Origin: an uncultured Saprospiraceae bacterium
Lineage (GTDB): Bacteria; Bacteroidota; Bacteroidia; Chitinophagales; Saprospiraceae
Reading direction: 5' to 3'
Length of the DNA: 64,000 nt
Assembly (NCBI GenBank): GCA_937928045.1
Contig: CALFWO010000005.1
Span: 1-64,000, forward strand
A model generated the notes under the pieces. It saw only the letters and a list, made by a program, of their open reading frames with translations. It was not told the origin of the DNA and ran no database searches. The translations under genes were made by a program, and so were the position numbers. Below are positions 35,678 to 44,475 of the stretch, piece after piece; position 1 is the stretch's first letter; each line of letters begins with the position of its first letter.

Positions 35678-36760
35678 ATGAAAGAAATCATTCTTCTGGT
35701 GCAATTGGCAATTCTTTTCTCTTGCAATCCAACCACAACCCCCAATCCAAAATCATCCGCAGCTCTGCCCACTAAAGTAACCCACGCCCCCAACCTCCCC
35801 ATCCAAGACCACGACCCTTATTTCACCCCAAACCAATCCATCACCTCTCCCTTTGGACCTTCCAACATCACGCGCAACATCCTCCAAGATTCAAAAGGAG
35901 ATTATTGGTTTGCAACCTGGGAAGGAATCCTCCACGCCACACAAAAATCAATGGCTTCTGGAAAACCAACTTTTACGAATATCACTAACAAAGAAAAATT
36001 AAGACGTTATCGTGCCTTTACACTTTTGGAAGATCGTCAAGGGAATATTTGGATCGGAACCATTGGCGCTGGAGTGTATAAATACGATGGTCAGACTTTC
36101 AAGAATTTTACAAACTTAGATGGCTTGGTGAATAATCGGGTCCTGTGTTTTTTGGAAGATTCCAACGGAAACATTTGGATCGGCACCGAAGGTGGGATTA
36201 GCGTATGGGATGGCGAAACTTTTAAGAATTATAAGACTGAGGATGGAATTCTAAATAATGATACCAATTCAATTGTAGAAGATAAAAATGGAAAATTTTG
36301 GATTGGGACGAGAGGAGAAGCTTATACTTATGACGGGAAAAAATTTGAGCGAATCGAACGCTCAGACAATCAATCTTTCGTTAATGTCCGATGCATTATT
36401 GAAGATCAGAAAGGGAGCATTTGGCTTGGTGGTAACGATGGTCTTTGGAATTACGATGGAAGCACTTTTTTAAACCACACTGAAAGTTTTACCGGATATA
36501 TTTATGAAGATCGGAAGGGAGATATTTGGACCAGCGAAGCGGCAAATGAAAATGGAAATTCCAGGGAATGGGTGGTCTTTAAACGCTATTCAAAATCTTT
36601 TGAAAACATGAAAATGGCTTCCACTGAAATCAAACGAGAAAAAGGAATGTTCTTTGGGATAATTGAAGATTCCAATGGTGATATGTGGTTGGGAACTGCG
36701 GATGGAGTATACCGTTATGATGGAAAGTCCTTTGAAGACTTTCAGAAAAATGAGGATTAA
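35678..36760 (+). CDS. Lipoprotein with two-component-regulator-type propeller repeats
   Basis: A 360-residue lipoprotein (lipobox LFSC, Cys16). From residue 65 on it is built of repeats of the Reg_prop type: DSKGDYWFATWEGIL, DRQGNIWIGTIGAGVYKYDG, DSNGNIWIGTEGGISVWDG, DKNGKFWIGTRGEAYTYDG, DQKGSIWLGGNDGLWNYDG, DSNGDMWLGTADGVYRYDG. These form a seven-bladed propeller usually found as the sensor half of hybrid histidine kinases. Here no kinase follows, so it is a free-standing surface or periplasmic propeller. Codons 20-65 are unusually C-rich and Pro/Thr/Ser-rich, giving a disordered linker after the lipid anchor. Confidence 0.88.
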   Translation: MKEIILLVQLAILFSCNPTTTPNPKSSAALPTKVTHAPNLPIQDHDPYFTPNQSITSPFGPSNITRNILQDSKGDYWFATWEGILHATQKSMASGKPTFTNITNKEKLRRYRAFTLLEDRQGNIWIGTIGAGVYKYDGQTFKNFTNLDGLVNNRVLCFLEDSNGNIWIGTEGGISVWDGETFKNYKTEDGILNNDTNSIVEDKNGKFWIGTRGEAYTYDGKKFERIERSDNQSFVNVRCIIEDQKGSIWLGGNDGLWNYDGSTFLNHTESFTGYIYEDRKGDIWTSEAANENGNSREWVVFKRYSKSFENMKMASTEIKREKGMFFGIIEDSNGDMWLGTADGVYRYDGKSFEDFQKNED

Positions 36761-36865
36761 TTTCCTTTCGTCCAACTCATTGCACCATTGCTCCAATAGT
36801 CACGAGAGCACATTAAACTTTGCATACCTTTATTGTTGATTTAGTTCAATGATAAAAGGTTCTTT

Positions 36866-37636
36866 ATGTATTTAGAAATCCGTTGCCCCAAATGCTTCGA
36901 ACTGGCCAAGCAAGCGCAAGTGGATATGAATGCCCTCAATGCAACTTGCAAGAAATGTGGCAATAGCTATGATTTTTCATTTGACATCAATCAAAGACTT
37001 CGAAAAAAAGGAGAAATTTTTCAACCTGAAGGATTTTATACCATGAAATCCATGTCTGAACTTGAAATCAAAATCCCTTTTGAAACCAATGAGCCTTCAA
37101 CAGGAATGGTTCCTGTCAAGTTGATTATGAGGTTTCAGCAAGTACAATCAGGCTGTATGATAGTCTTTCTTTCGATTTTTGCAGTCTTCTTTGCCAAGGG
37201 TGTTTGGGACCAATTTCAATACGATAAATCTTGGGGAGCATATTGGAATTTATTAGGAGCATTGATTTTACCGACAATTATCTTTTTTATTGGGAAAAAA
37301 TTTTGGGCGACACCAAGCTCTATTATTCATTTGGATAAAAATTTGCTCAAAATAAAATTGCCGCGACTGAATAATGGAGACAATGAAAATAGGAGTAGCA
37401 AACCTAAAAAACCATTAAAGTTTGAAATGAAAGCTGGAGACATCAAGCAAGTTTTCGTGGTTGAAATAAATATGGCGATCACAGCATATCAAGTTGTCCT
37501 CTTGGACTCCTTCAATCAGCAGCATTTTCTATTCATGCCATTTTTTAATTTAGATCACGCCCTCTACATAGAGCAAGAAATAGAAACATTCTTAAACATT
37601 ACCGACGAAATGCAGCCAACCGAGATTCAGTTATGA
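36866..37636 (+). CDS. Membrane protein with N-terminal zinc ribbon
   Basis: A 256-residue protein. CPKC (7-10) and CKKC (28-31) form a probable zinc ribbon. Two hydrophobic segments follow (about 93-110, MIVFLSIFAVFFAKGVW, and 127-143, LLGALILPTIIFFIGKK), then a cytoplasmic or periplasmic domain of about 110 residues. It overlaps the next gene by four bases (ATGA), and the two proteins share the same plan. No named family recognised. Confidence 0.8.
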   Translation: MYLEIRCPKCFELAKQAQVDMNALNATCKKCGNSYDFSFDINQRLRKKGEIFQPEGFYTMKSMSELEIKIPFETNEPSTGMVPVKLIMRFQQVQSGCMIVFLSIFAVFFAKGVWDQFQYDKSWGAYWNLLGALILPTIIFFIGKKFWATPSSIIHLDKNLLKIKLPRLNNGDNENRSSKPKKPLKFEMKAGDIKQVFVVEINMAITAYQVVLLDSFNQQHFLFMPFFNLDHALYIEQEIETFLNITDEMQPTEIQL

Positions 37637-38337
37637 TCAGTATTTTGCAAAATTGTAAAAAATGTAATTTTGAAATTCCATATTCTAAAGTGAATAAAGA
37701 GAAAGGAATTTATCATTGCAACAATTGCGATGTTGTTTCTTCCATCTATGATGAAAGAGTTTATAAACCGATGGGTCTCAATGTCCCGCAGCCTGAAGAC
37801 GTTAAGTTCAAATTGAACGAAAATGAAATAACCATTGAGCTTCCAAGTTCGAAAATGCGTCTCCCAAATTTTAAGCAAGCAGGATGTATTGTGCTGCCAA
37901 TCGCCTGGATGATCTTTGGCTTCTTTTTTAATTTTACCATGACTGTCAATGGAGTTAGCCAAGGTTGGAAAATAAAATCTGTTGCGTTGGCTGTTCTAAT
38001 TGCTATCACTGCATTGGTCATTCGGAGAATCATGAATCAACGCGAAAGAAAATTATTCCTCCAAGTCAATCCATATGAGTTTTCTATTTATCAATATAAA
38101 AATAAACAAAAAATAGCGCTTGAGAAATTCCCCAGTTATATGATTGATCAACTATCAGTCAAAGACCTGAGCGCGACGCATGGAAAACTTTTTTCAGTAA
38201 ATATATTTACTAAAGATCATAAGATGCGGGAGGTGTTGCGAGGAAAAGAAATGTATCTTCCTCATTTTAAATTCATTGAAAAAAGCATTGAGCAATACCT
38301 GGGATTGAGGGACCGGAAAGTAAGCGGGGAGGCTTAG
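37633..38337 (+). CDS. Paralogous membrane protein with N-terminal zinc ribbon
   Basis: A 234-residue protein built like its upstream neighbour: CKKC (8-11) and CNNC (29-32), a spacer, two hydrophobic segments (about 87-105 with GCIVLPIAWMIFGFFFNF, and 117-134 with SVALAVLIAITALVIRR), and a soluble domain with LFLQVNPYEFSIYQY. The ATGA overlap implies translational coupling. The two may form a heteromeric membrane complex. Its stop lies in a 16-base palindrome (38334-38349) that also holds the stop of the convergent PL6 gene. Confidence 0.8.
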   Translation: MISILQNCKKCNFEIPYSKVNKEKGIYHCNNCDVVSSIYDERVYKPMGLNVPQPEDVKFKLNENEITIELPSSKMRLPNFKQAGCIVLPIAWMIFGFFFNFTMTVNGVSQGWKIKSVALAVLIAITALVIRRIMNQRERKLFLQVNPYEFSIYQYKNKQKIALEKFPSYMIDQLSVKDLSATHGKLFSVNIFTKDHKMREVLRGKEMYLPHFKFIEKSIEQYLGLRDRKVSGEA

Positions 38338-38345
38338 ATTTTAAT

Positions 38346-40652
38346 CTAATAAAAAGTTTTTAATTTCAGATTTTCCTCAACTACAATTTGGCCAGAATTC
38401 ATTGCCGTATTATTGGAGTGACTGTTGTTCTTGGCGCCCCAAAGTAATGCGATATTTTTTACAGCATTGTTTTTGAAAGTATTTCCCGAAATATTTACAT
38501 TAATTATTCCATAGGTGTTTAGTAGAATTCCATTTTTTTCTTTAGCGCCACATTGCGAAAATGTGCTATTGGTGATTAATAAATTTCCACCAACCGTTGA
38601 TTCATCATATCCTCCACGATAGTAATCCATCACATTTTCAGCTATCCTTTCAAAATTGCAATTATCAATTGTAATATTTTCAGCATTGTATTCTCCCTTG
38701 TCTTCAATTTCCTCAGATAATTCCAGTCCATTTTTACAATTTCGGAAGGTGGAATTACTTAATATAATGTGTTCTGAAAAGGAATATTTATAGGCCTTTA
38801 AAATGTATTCAAAATTTTCCACCACACAATCCTCAATGGTAAGATTGTACAAACTCGACATGTTTTCTTTAAGAGGTGCAAAGGCTATTTGTGCATTGAA
38901 TCCTTCTAATTGAATGCCAGTTAATGTTAGTTTACCGTTTGGATTCATCTCAAACAATGGAGTGTTGGCAGGTCCAGTATATTTAAATTTAACCTGGCCG
39001 TTTGTAACTGCTTTAATGGTTAGCTTTTTATTAATTTTTAAAGAAGAAGGAATCGCGTATTCTCCATTGGCTATTTCAACAATATCACCATCTTTTGCTT
39101 GATCAATAACTTGAGTCAGTACCTGTCCGGCTTTCATGCTGTGGGTCGTAGAAACAGAGTCTTCACTAGAACCTTTATACCAATCTGTGCCATATTGAGT
39201 TCTGTCAAGAATAGAAGGGGCAGTTGTAGGTTTTCCCGTGATGGCTCCAACTGCATTATTGTCTGACCTTGATGCTCCGAATAGATCATTGTTGAATGCT
39301 TCAAATCCAAATCCAGTATGTATTTCTTCATCTGATAGTCCTCCAGCTGGCGCAGAAACATATTCAGATAATTTTTTCATTTCAATCGAAGCAATTTTTA
39401 CACCTTCCGGTTTTTGGAAATCGACACCTTGATTATTGATGATATTGTTTTTAAAAAGAATTCCATCTAGTTTATCATGTGCAACGATTGGGGAATTGTC
39501 TCCCTTTGTATTATGTATTAGATTATTGGCTACCACAGTACGAATTGGTCGGGCAGATCTGATTTCCGATGCGGGGAGTACATCTTTTTGACTAACATTT
39601 GATCCTACTCCAAATTGTAACGGAGCGATGCAGTTCACCCAAGTGTTGTGCGCAATAGTTACATCAGTTACTTGAATATATCTATTGAGCGGCGATTTAG
39701 GAATACCATTCATCACAGCAATTGGACTTCTAAATTCTTGGCCTCTTAAGTTGCTGAAATAATTATTTGTTACGGTATGGCCGGTTCCAATTAATCTGAT
39801 TCCGCCAACATTACTTGATTGTTCATCACCAATAAAATAGTTGCCATCTATTGTGCAATAATTTCCATGTCTTGCTACCAGAGAACCTTCACTTTTATAG
39901 AAAACATTATTTCTAAATTCGTTAAAATTTGTTTTACTGGAAATGACTTCCACTTCACCATTACACTCATCAAAAAGATTATTAGCAACCAGTGTATAAC
40001 TCGGACACATAGAGGTATAGCTATTCCCAATTTGAATGGTTTCTGCACTTGGACCACCTTTTGGAGGACGTGGACCAAAATGGTTATTGATAATTTTATG
40101 ATAATTGTTGATGCTCGGATTGCCTTCAAGATCTACTCTGACAGTAGGTCCTCTATTTGATTTTCCAGCAAGATAGCAATGGTCGATTTGGTTGTGTCGT
40201 CCTTTAAGGATCACCCAAAGATCCTGGTGGTTTCTTTGCGGTTTATTGTAGTCTACAATTGCGCAATTCGTTAAGGTGCAATGGTTAGCAACGGTATCCC
40301 CAACAGCAAAGGTTACGACTGATCTCGAAGGGGAGTATCCGTTTGTAAAATATAATCCATCAATAACAATGTAATCGCCTCCAAGTGCTAAGCTGGATTG
40401 ACCCTGAAGTATGACTTGACCCGGCGTTTCAGCAACGATCGTAATTGGTTGTTTTGCTGTTCCACTAGTAGTAATTTCAATCTGAGTATCTTCCCATATG
40501 CCATTCGATAGTACAATATGATCTCCGGGTTTAGCTTCTTTAATTCTTGTGGACAGTTCATCCTTCGTCGATACAGTCAAATTTTTTACAACGGAATTCT
40601 TACAGCTAGAAATGGATAAAAGTAGAATCGATAACAGAATTGGAAATTTCAT
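38346..40652 (-). CDS. PL6 family alginate lyase, lipoprotein
   Basis: A 768-residue lipoprotein. The ATG at 40652 places the lipobox (SISSC) 16 residues in; an ATG at 40673 is also possible. Both halves look like right-handed beta-helices. The N-terminal one carries the PL6/chondroitinase B signature: EVISSKTNFNEFRNN with K240 and LVARHGNYC with R261. Their 21-residue spacing equals that of the catalytic Lys220/Arg241 of the alginate lyase AlyGC, and the two-domain size also fits that enzyme. It should cleave alginate, probably poly-M or poly-G, at the cell surface. It is transcribed away from the alginate operon at 40958, and the shared control region has palindromic operators. Confidence 0.92.
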   Translation of the reverse strand: MKFPILLSILLLSISSCKNSVVKNLTVSTKDELSTRIKEAKPGDHIVLSNGIWEDTQIEITTSGTAKQPITIVAETPGQVILQGQSSLALGGDYIVIDGLYFTNGYSPSRSVVTFAVGDTVANHCTLTNCAIVDYNKPQRNHQDLWVILKGRHNQIDHCYLAGKSNRGPTVRVDLEGNPSINNYHKIINNHFGPRPPKGGPSAETIQIGNSYTSMCPSYTLVANNLFDECNGEVEVISSKTNFNEFRNNVFYKSEGSLVARHGNYCTIDGNYFIGDEQSSNVGGIRLIGTGHTVTNNYFSNLRGQEFRSPIAVMNGIPKSPLNRYIQVTDVTIAHNTWVNCIAPLQFGVGSNVSQKDVLPASEIRSARPIRTVVANNLIHNTKGDNSPIVAHDKLDGILFKNNIINNQGVDFQKPEGVKIASIEMKKLSEYVSAPAGGLSDEEIHTGFGFEAFNNDLFGASRSDNNAVGAITGKPTTAPSILDRTQYGTDWYKGSSEDSVSTTHSMKAGQVLTQVIDQAKDGDIVEIANGEYAIPSSLKINKKLTIKAVTNGQVKFKYTGPANTPLFEMNPNGKLTLTGIQLEGFNAQIAFAPLKENMSSLYNLTIEDCVVENFEYILKAYKYSFSEHIILSNSTFRNCKNGLELSEEIEDKGEYNAENITIDNCNFERIAENVMDYYRGGYDESTVGGNLLITNSTFSQCGAKEKNGILLNTYGIINVNISGNTFKNNAVKNIALLWGAKNNSHSNNTAMNSGQIVVEENLKLKTFY

Positions 40653-40909
40653 ATTTAACTGTAGTTTGCTCATTGTGTGTAAATGTATATTGCCCGACTT
40701 AGCAAAGGAATTTTCAGGAAAATTGAGAAAAAGCAAGGTTTTAAGCCGTTTGAATTTGAAAAAATTAAAAAACCTAGCAATATTCATCAACTAAAGGCTA
40801 CAATTCCTTATATTTTGCCTCAGATCAGTTATCGGTATCTCGATAAACTTCCTCTTCCCCAGAATTTTATTCAAAAATCTATTTGTTTTCTCAAAAGTAG
40901 AAGTATATT

Positions 40910-40936
40910 TGGTTGACCAGCATTTGGTTAACCAAA
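40910..40936. promoter_or_regulatory. Double palindromic operator, probable GntR/FadR-family site
   Basis: TGGTTGACCA (40910-40919) and TTTGGTTAACCAAA (40923-40936) stand 15 bases apart, centre to centre. Both fit the TnGTnnACnA half-site symmetry of FadR-subfamily regulators. They lie between the divergent PL6 gene and the GntR gene, 22 bases before the regulator start, so autoregulation and control of PL6 are likely. Confidence 0.65.
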
Positions 40937-40957
40937 ATAAAGGTAAGAATATTTCAT

Positions 40958-41677
40958 ATGCTTAATAATTTAGAGCGGATAAAAATTGAGAAGCCGGTTG
41001 ATAAAATCATAGAACAACTGCGCTCCCTCATTATATCTGGAGATTTAAAGCCTGGAGACAAATTGCCTCCGGAAAGAAAACTCGCTGAGCGCATGGGAGT
41101 TGGTCGGTTGCAAGTTCGCGATGCCATTCGTAAGCTGGAATTCTACGGTATCGTGAAAACTCTACCGCAAAGCGGAACTATAGTTGCTGGCCTAGGTATT
41201 TCGGCGCTAGAAGGTTTGATTACAGATGTTCTTAAAATCGAACAAAGTGATTTCAAATCCTTGGTAGAAACTCGTGTAATCTTAGAAAAGCAAAGTGCAT
41301 ATTTCGCAGCATTGAGAAGAACGGATGAAGATATCGTTGAAATGAGCAATGCACTTGAAGCGTATCAAGCAAATATCAATTCTGGAATGAATGCCGTTGA
41401 GGAAGATTTATTATTTCATCTCAAAATCGCGGAAGCCAGTAAAAATTCTGTGTTGAAATCTTTGATGATGATCATTACGCCGGATATTGTCAATAGTTTT
41501 ATTTCTCTGGAAGTCTGTGATGATAGAAACATAGAAAAGCCACTTGACGAGCATAGACGAATATTGCAATGTATCATAAACCAAGATGCTGAAGCGGCAG
41601 CCGATGCAATGCAAGAGCATTTGCAGGATGTTTTGGATTATAGCAATCAAGTTGATTTAACGAAATCAAAAAAATAA
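40958..41677 (+). CDS. GntR/FadR-family regulator of the alginate locus
   Basis: A 239-residue repressor-type protein; the ATG at 40958 is chosen because the upstream TTG at 40913 lies inside the operator. Residues 12-75 are a winged helix: IIEQLRSLIISGDLKPGDKLPPERKLAERMGVGRLQVRDAIRKLEFYGIV. The C-terminal FCD-type helical domain follows (LVETRVILEKQSAYFAAL; DLLFHLKIAEASKN; DEHRRILQCI with metal-type His/Asp residues). The effector is probably a sugar acid such as KDG or DEH. It heads the cluster PL17-kdgF-MFS-SDR-kdgK-eda. Confidence 0.88.
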   Translation: MLNNLERIKIEKPVDKIIEQLRSLIISGDLKPGDKLPPERKLAERMGVGRLQVRDAIRKLEFYGIVKTLPQSGTIVAGLGISALEGLITDVLKIEQSDFKSLVETRVILEKQSAYFAALRRTDEDIVEMSNALEAYQANINSGMNAVEEDLLFHLKIAEASKNSVLKSLMMIITPDIVNSFISLEVCDDRNIEKPLDEHRRILQCIINQDAEAAADAMQEHLQDVLDYSNQVDLTKSKK

Positions 41678-41720
41678 AGAACTATTGATGCTAGTCATTA
41701 GTGGCCAGTGATGGTCGCAA

Positions 41721-41730
41721 TTGTTAACAA
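41721..41730. promoter_or_regulatory. Third palindromic site of the TnGTnnACnA type
   Basis: TTGTTAACAA lies between the regulator gene and the PL17 gene, 126 bases before the latter. It shares the GTTAAC core with the operator at 40925-40934. Confidence 0.45.
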
Positions 41731-41855
41731 CTAATATTTTTTATTCCAAATCTAATTTCAAAAAACATTCAAGGGATTATGTAGTTCCCGAAATGATACG
41801 CTGATTTAGTCGGGATTTAATTTCGGAATTTTAAAGCAACAAGAACAACTATAAT

Positions 41856-44096
41856 TTGAAAAGCAACATTCTAATCACCTTAATATTGATGTTTTTATCT
41901 GGGAACACTTTTACCCAGAGTCATCCTAATCTTATTTTGACAGCCGAAGGTGTAGCGCAAATAAAATCGGTTACAAAACTTCCTGAATTATTTTCAAATA
42001 GTCTCCACGCTATCAAGGAAGAGGTGGCCATTGAAATGGAAAAGGGTATTGATGTTCCAATTCCTAAAGACATGGGTGGTGGGTATACTCACGAAAGGCA
42101 CAAGTTGAATTACCGAATCATGCATAAAGCAGGAGCTTTATTTCAAATTACAGATGAGGTGAAATATGCAAACTACATCAAAGATATGTTGATGAAGTAT
42201 GCGGATCTTTTTCCAACGCTTGGAATTCATCCTACAAAAAGATCTTATGCGACCGGAAAAATATTTTGGCAATGTTTGAACGACGCCAATTGGATGGTTT
42301 ATACAGCGCAAGCCTACGATTGTATTTATGATTTTTTATCAGAAAAAGAACGCACTCACTTAAACACAAAACTATTTCGACCTTACGCAGATTTTATTTC
42401 AATCGAAAATCCTAAATTTTTTAACAGGGTACACAATCACAGTACTTGGGGAATTGCCGGCGTAGGTTTACTCGGCTTAGTAATGGGCGATGAGGTATTG
42501 ATTGATCGCGCATTGAATGGACTTAAAATAACTAAAGATGCAAAATTAGAAAAAGACAATGATGGCGGATTTATCTATGACGGAGATAAACCAAAAGCTG
42601 GATTCTTTGCCCAGTTAGATTATGCTTTTTCTCCGGATGGCTATTATACCGAAGGACCTTATTATCAGCGTTACGCCATGACGCCATTTATGATATTTGC
42701 CGAAGCCTTAGAAAATGCAAGACCAGAGGTTAAGATTTATGAATACAGACAAAATTTACTTTTAAAGGCGGTATACGCGTTGCTCTATCAAACGGATGGC
42801 AATGGAGCATTTTTTCCAATTAACGATGCTCAAAAAGGAATGTCTTATTTGTCTCCTTCTGTAATCTCAGCGGTAAATATTGCTTACGGACGAAATCAAG
42901 ATCCACAATTATTGACTGTAGCAAGAGACCAAGGAGAAGTCTTACTAGACCAGAATGGTTTTGCAATCGCAAAAGGACTTGAGGAAAATAAACAGGCTCC
43001 CTTTTTTAAAAAATCTATAGAACTGAGAGATGGTCCAGATGGTAATGAAGGCGCATTAGGAATTCTTAGAGCAGGAGATGCAGGAGATGAACTTTCAGTA
43101 GTTTTCAAATATACCGCTCAAGGATTAGGTCATGGACATTACGATAAACTTTCCTATAGCTACTACGATGGAAAAATTGAAGGACTTCAAGATTATGGTG
43201 CTGCAAGGTGGGTTAATATTGATCAAAAAGCAGGTGGTAGATATCTTAAAGAGAATACTTCTTGGGCCAAACAAACCATTGCGCATAATACCATTGTTGT
43301 AGATCGTATATCTCATTTTAATGGAGAATATGATATTGCAGTAGATAAACATGCTGATCCTTATTTCTTTGATGTAACTGATAAATCTTCACAGGTTGTT
43401 TCTGCAAAATCTTCGTCAGCCTACCCTGGAGTAGAGTTACAAAGGACTTTAATATTAATAGAAGACGAACTTTTGGTTAGGCCAATGCTGGTGGATATTT
43501 TTTCTGCCTCAAGTGATTCTACGCATGAATATGAATTGCCTTTTCAGTATCAAGAAAATCTTTTGCAAACAGATGTTGATTATCACTTAGAAGATGGGCT
43601 AAAAGTGATGGGTGAAAATCATGGATATCAACATCTCTGGTTGGAAGCAAAAGGCAGTTTGAAAGAGCAATATAATTTTAGTTGGATCAAAGATGATCAC
43701 TTTTTTACACTGACCGCACTTGCAGCTGAAAATGATGATTTACTTTTTGCAAGATTAGGTGCAAATGATCCAGATTTTAATTTAAGAAGAGATGCACTTA
43801 TTATTCATAAAAAGCCTGCTGCAAAAAATGCATTATTTGTAAACGTTATTGAATCACATGGTGTGTATAGTAGGGTGAGTGAAGTGCCACTTAATCCATA
43901 TGCTCAGATGGAAAGCGTTGATAAGATATACCATGATGATGAATATTCAATAATTCAAATAAAGACAAAAAACGCCGGTGCATGGTCTGTGATGATTGCT
44001 AATAAATCAGCAGCAAAAGATGTGAATCATAAGGTTTTGGTAGGCGATACAGCGTACACTTGGCAAGGTCCATTTTTAATTCAAAAAATAGAATAA
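41856..44096 (+). CDS. PL17 family oligoalginate lyase
   Basis: A 746-residue heparinase II/III-like enzyme that removes monomers from alginate oligomers, yielding the unsaturated uronate DEH. It starts at TTG; no ATG lies between this and the signal peptide core (SNILITLILMFLSGNTFTQ). The N-terminal alpha/alpha toroid carries VHNHSTWGIAGVGLLG (192-206) and AFSPDGYYTEGPYYQRYAM (257-275), both typical of PL17. The C-terminal beta-sheet domain has TAQGLGHGHYDKLSYSYYDG and AHNTIVVD. No lipobox is present, so it is probably periplasmic. The KdgF-like gene begins 1 base after its stop. Confidence 0.93.
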   Translation: MKSNILITLILMFLSGNTFTQSHPNLILTAEGVAQIKSVTKLPELFSNSLHAIKEEVAIEMEKGIDVPIPKDMGGGYTHERHKLNYRIMHKAGALFQITDEVKYANYIKDMLMKYADLFPTLGIHPTKRSYATGKIFWQCLNDANWMVYTAQAYDCIYDFLSEKERTHLNTKLFRPYADFISIENPKFFNRVHNHSTWGIAGVGLLGLVMGDEVLIDRALNGLKITKDAKLEKDNDGGFIYDGDKPKAGFFAQLDYAFSPDGYYTEGPYYQRYAMTPFMIFAEALENARPEVKIYEYRQNLLLKAVYALLYQTDGNGAFFPINDAQKGMSYLSPSVISAVNIAYGRNQDPQLLTVARDQGEVLLDQNGFAIAKGLEENKQAPFFKKSIELRDGPDGNEGALGILRAGDAGDELSVVFKYTAQGLGHGHYDKLSYSYYDGKIEGLQDYGAARWVNIDQKAGGRYLKENTSWAKQTIAHNTIVVDRISHFNGEYDIAVDKHADPYFFDVTDKSSQVVSAKSSSAYPGVELQRTLILIEDELLVRPMLVDIFSASSDSTHEYELPFQYQENLLQTDVDYHLEDGLKVMGENHGYQHLWLEAKGSLKEQYNFSWIKDDHFFTLTALAAENDDLLFARLGANDPDFNLRRDALIIHKKPAAKNALFVNVIESHGVYSRVSEVPLNPYAQMESVDKIYHDDEYSIIQIKTKNAGAWSVMIANKSAAKDVNHKVLVGDTAYTWQGPFLIQKIE

Positions 44097-44097
44097 G

Positions 44098-44475
44098 ATG
44101 ATTGAAATAAATGCTACAAAAGGATTTCACATAGATAGTGATACTCCATGGGAAGAAGTCGCTCCAGGATTGACGCGACAGATAATGGGGTATGATGGTA
44201 AGATTATGCTGGTTAAGGCAAAATTTGAAACTGGAGCTGTAGGTATGATGCACAAGCATTACCACTCACAAGTAACCTATGTTGAAAGTGGTGAATTCGA
44301 AATGACGATTGATGGAGTAGTAAAGACATTGAAACGTGGAGATTCATTTTATGTACTTCCACAATTAATGCATGGCTGTGTTTGCAGAAAGCCCGGAATT
44401 CTCATTGATGTATTTAGTCCTGCAAGAGAGGATTTTTTAGGATATGAAATGCTCGATAAAGATCCAACATTATGA
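44098..44475 (+). CDS. kdgF: KdgF-like cupin
   Basis: A 125-residue single-domain cupin. The metal site is visible as H52, H54 (or H56) and Q58 in MMHKHYHSQVTYVESGEFEM and H92 in PQLMHGC. KdgF proteins speed conversion of unsaturated uronates from pectin or alginate to the linear keto form (DEH). Location between a PL17 lyase and a uronate transporter supports that role. Its stop overlaps the start of the MFS gene by four bases. Confidence 0.9.
   Translation: MIEINATKGFHIDSDTPWEEVAPGLTRQIMGYDGKIMLVKAKFETGAVGMMHKHYHSQVTYVESGEFEMTIDGVVKTLKRGDSFYVLPQLMHGCVCRKPGILIDVFSPAREDFLGYEMLDKDPTL

Noticed and set aside
40913..40957. Upstream TTG start for the GntR regulator
   Set aside because: The extension is the translated operator palindrome; the ATG at 40958 gives the normal family N-terminus.
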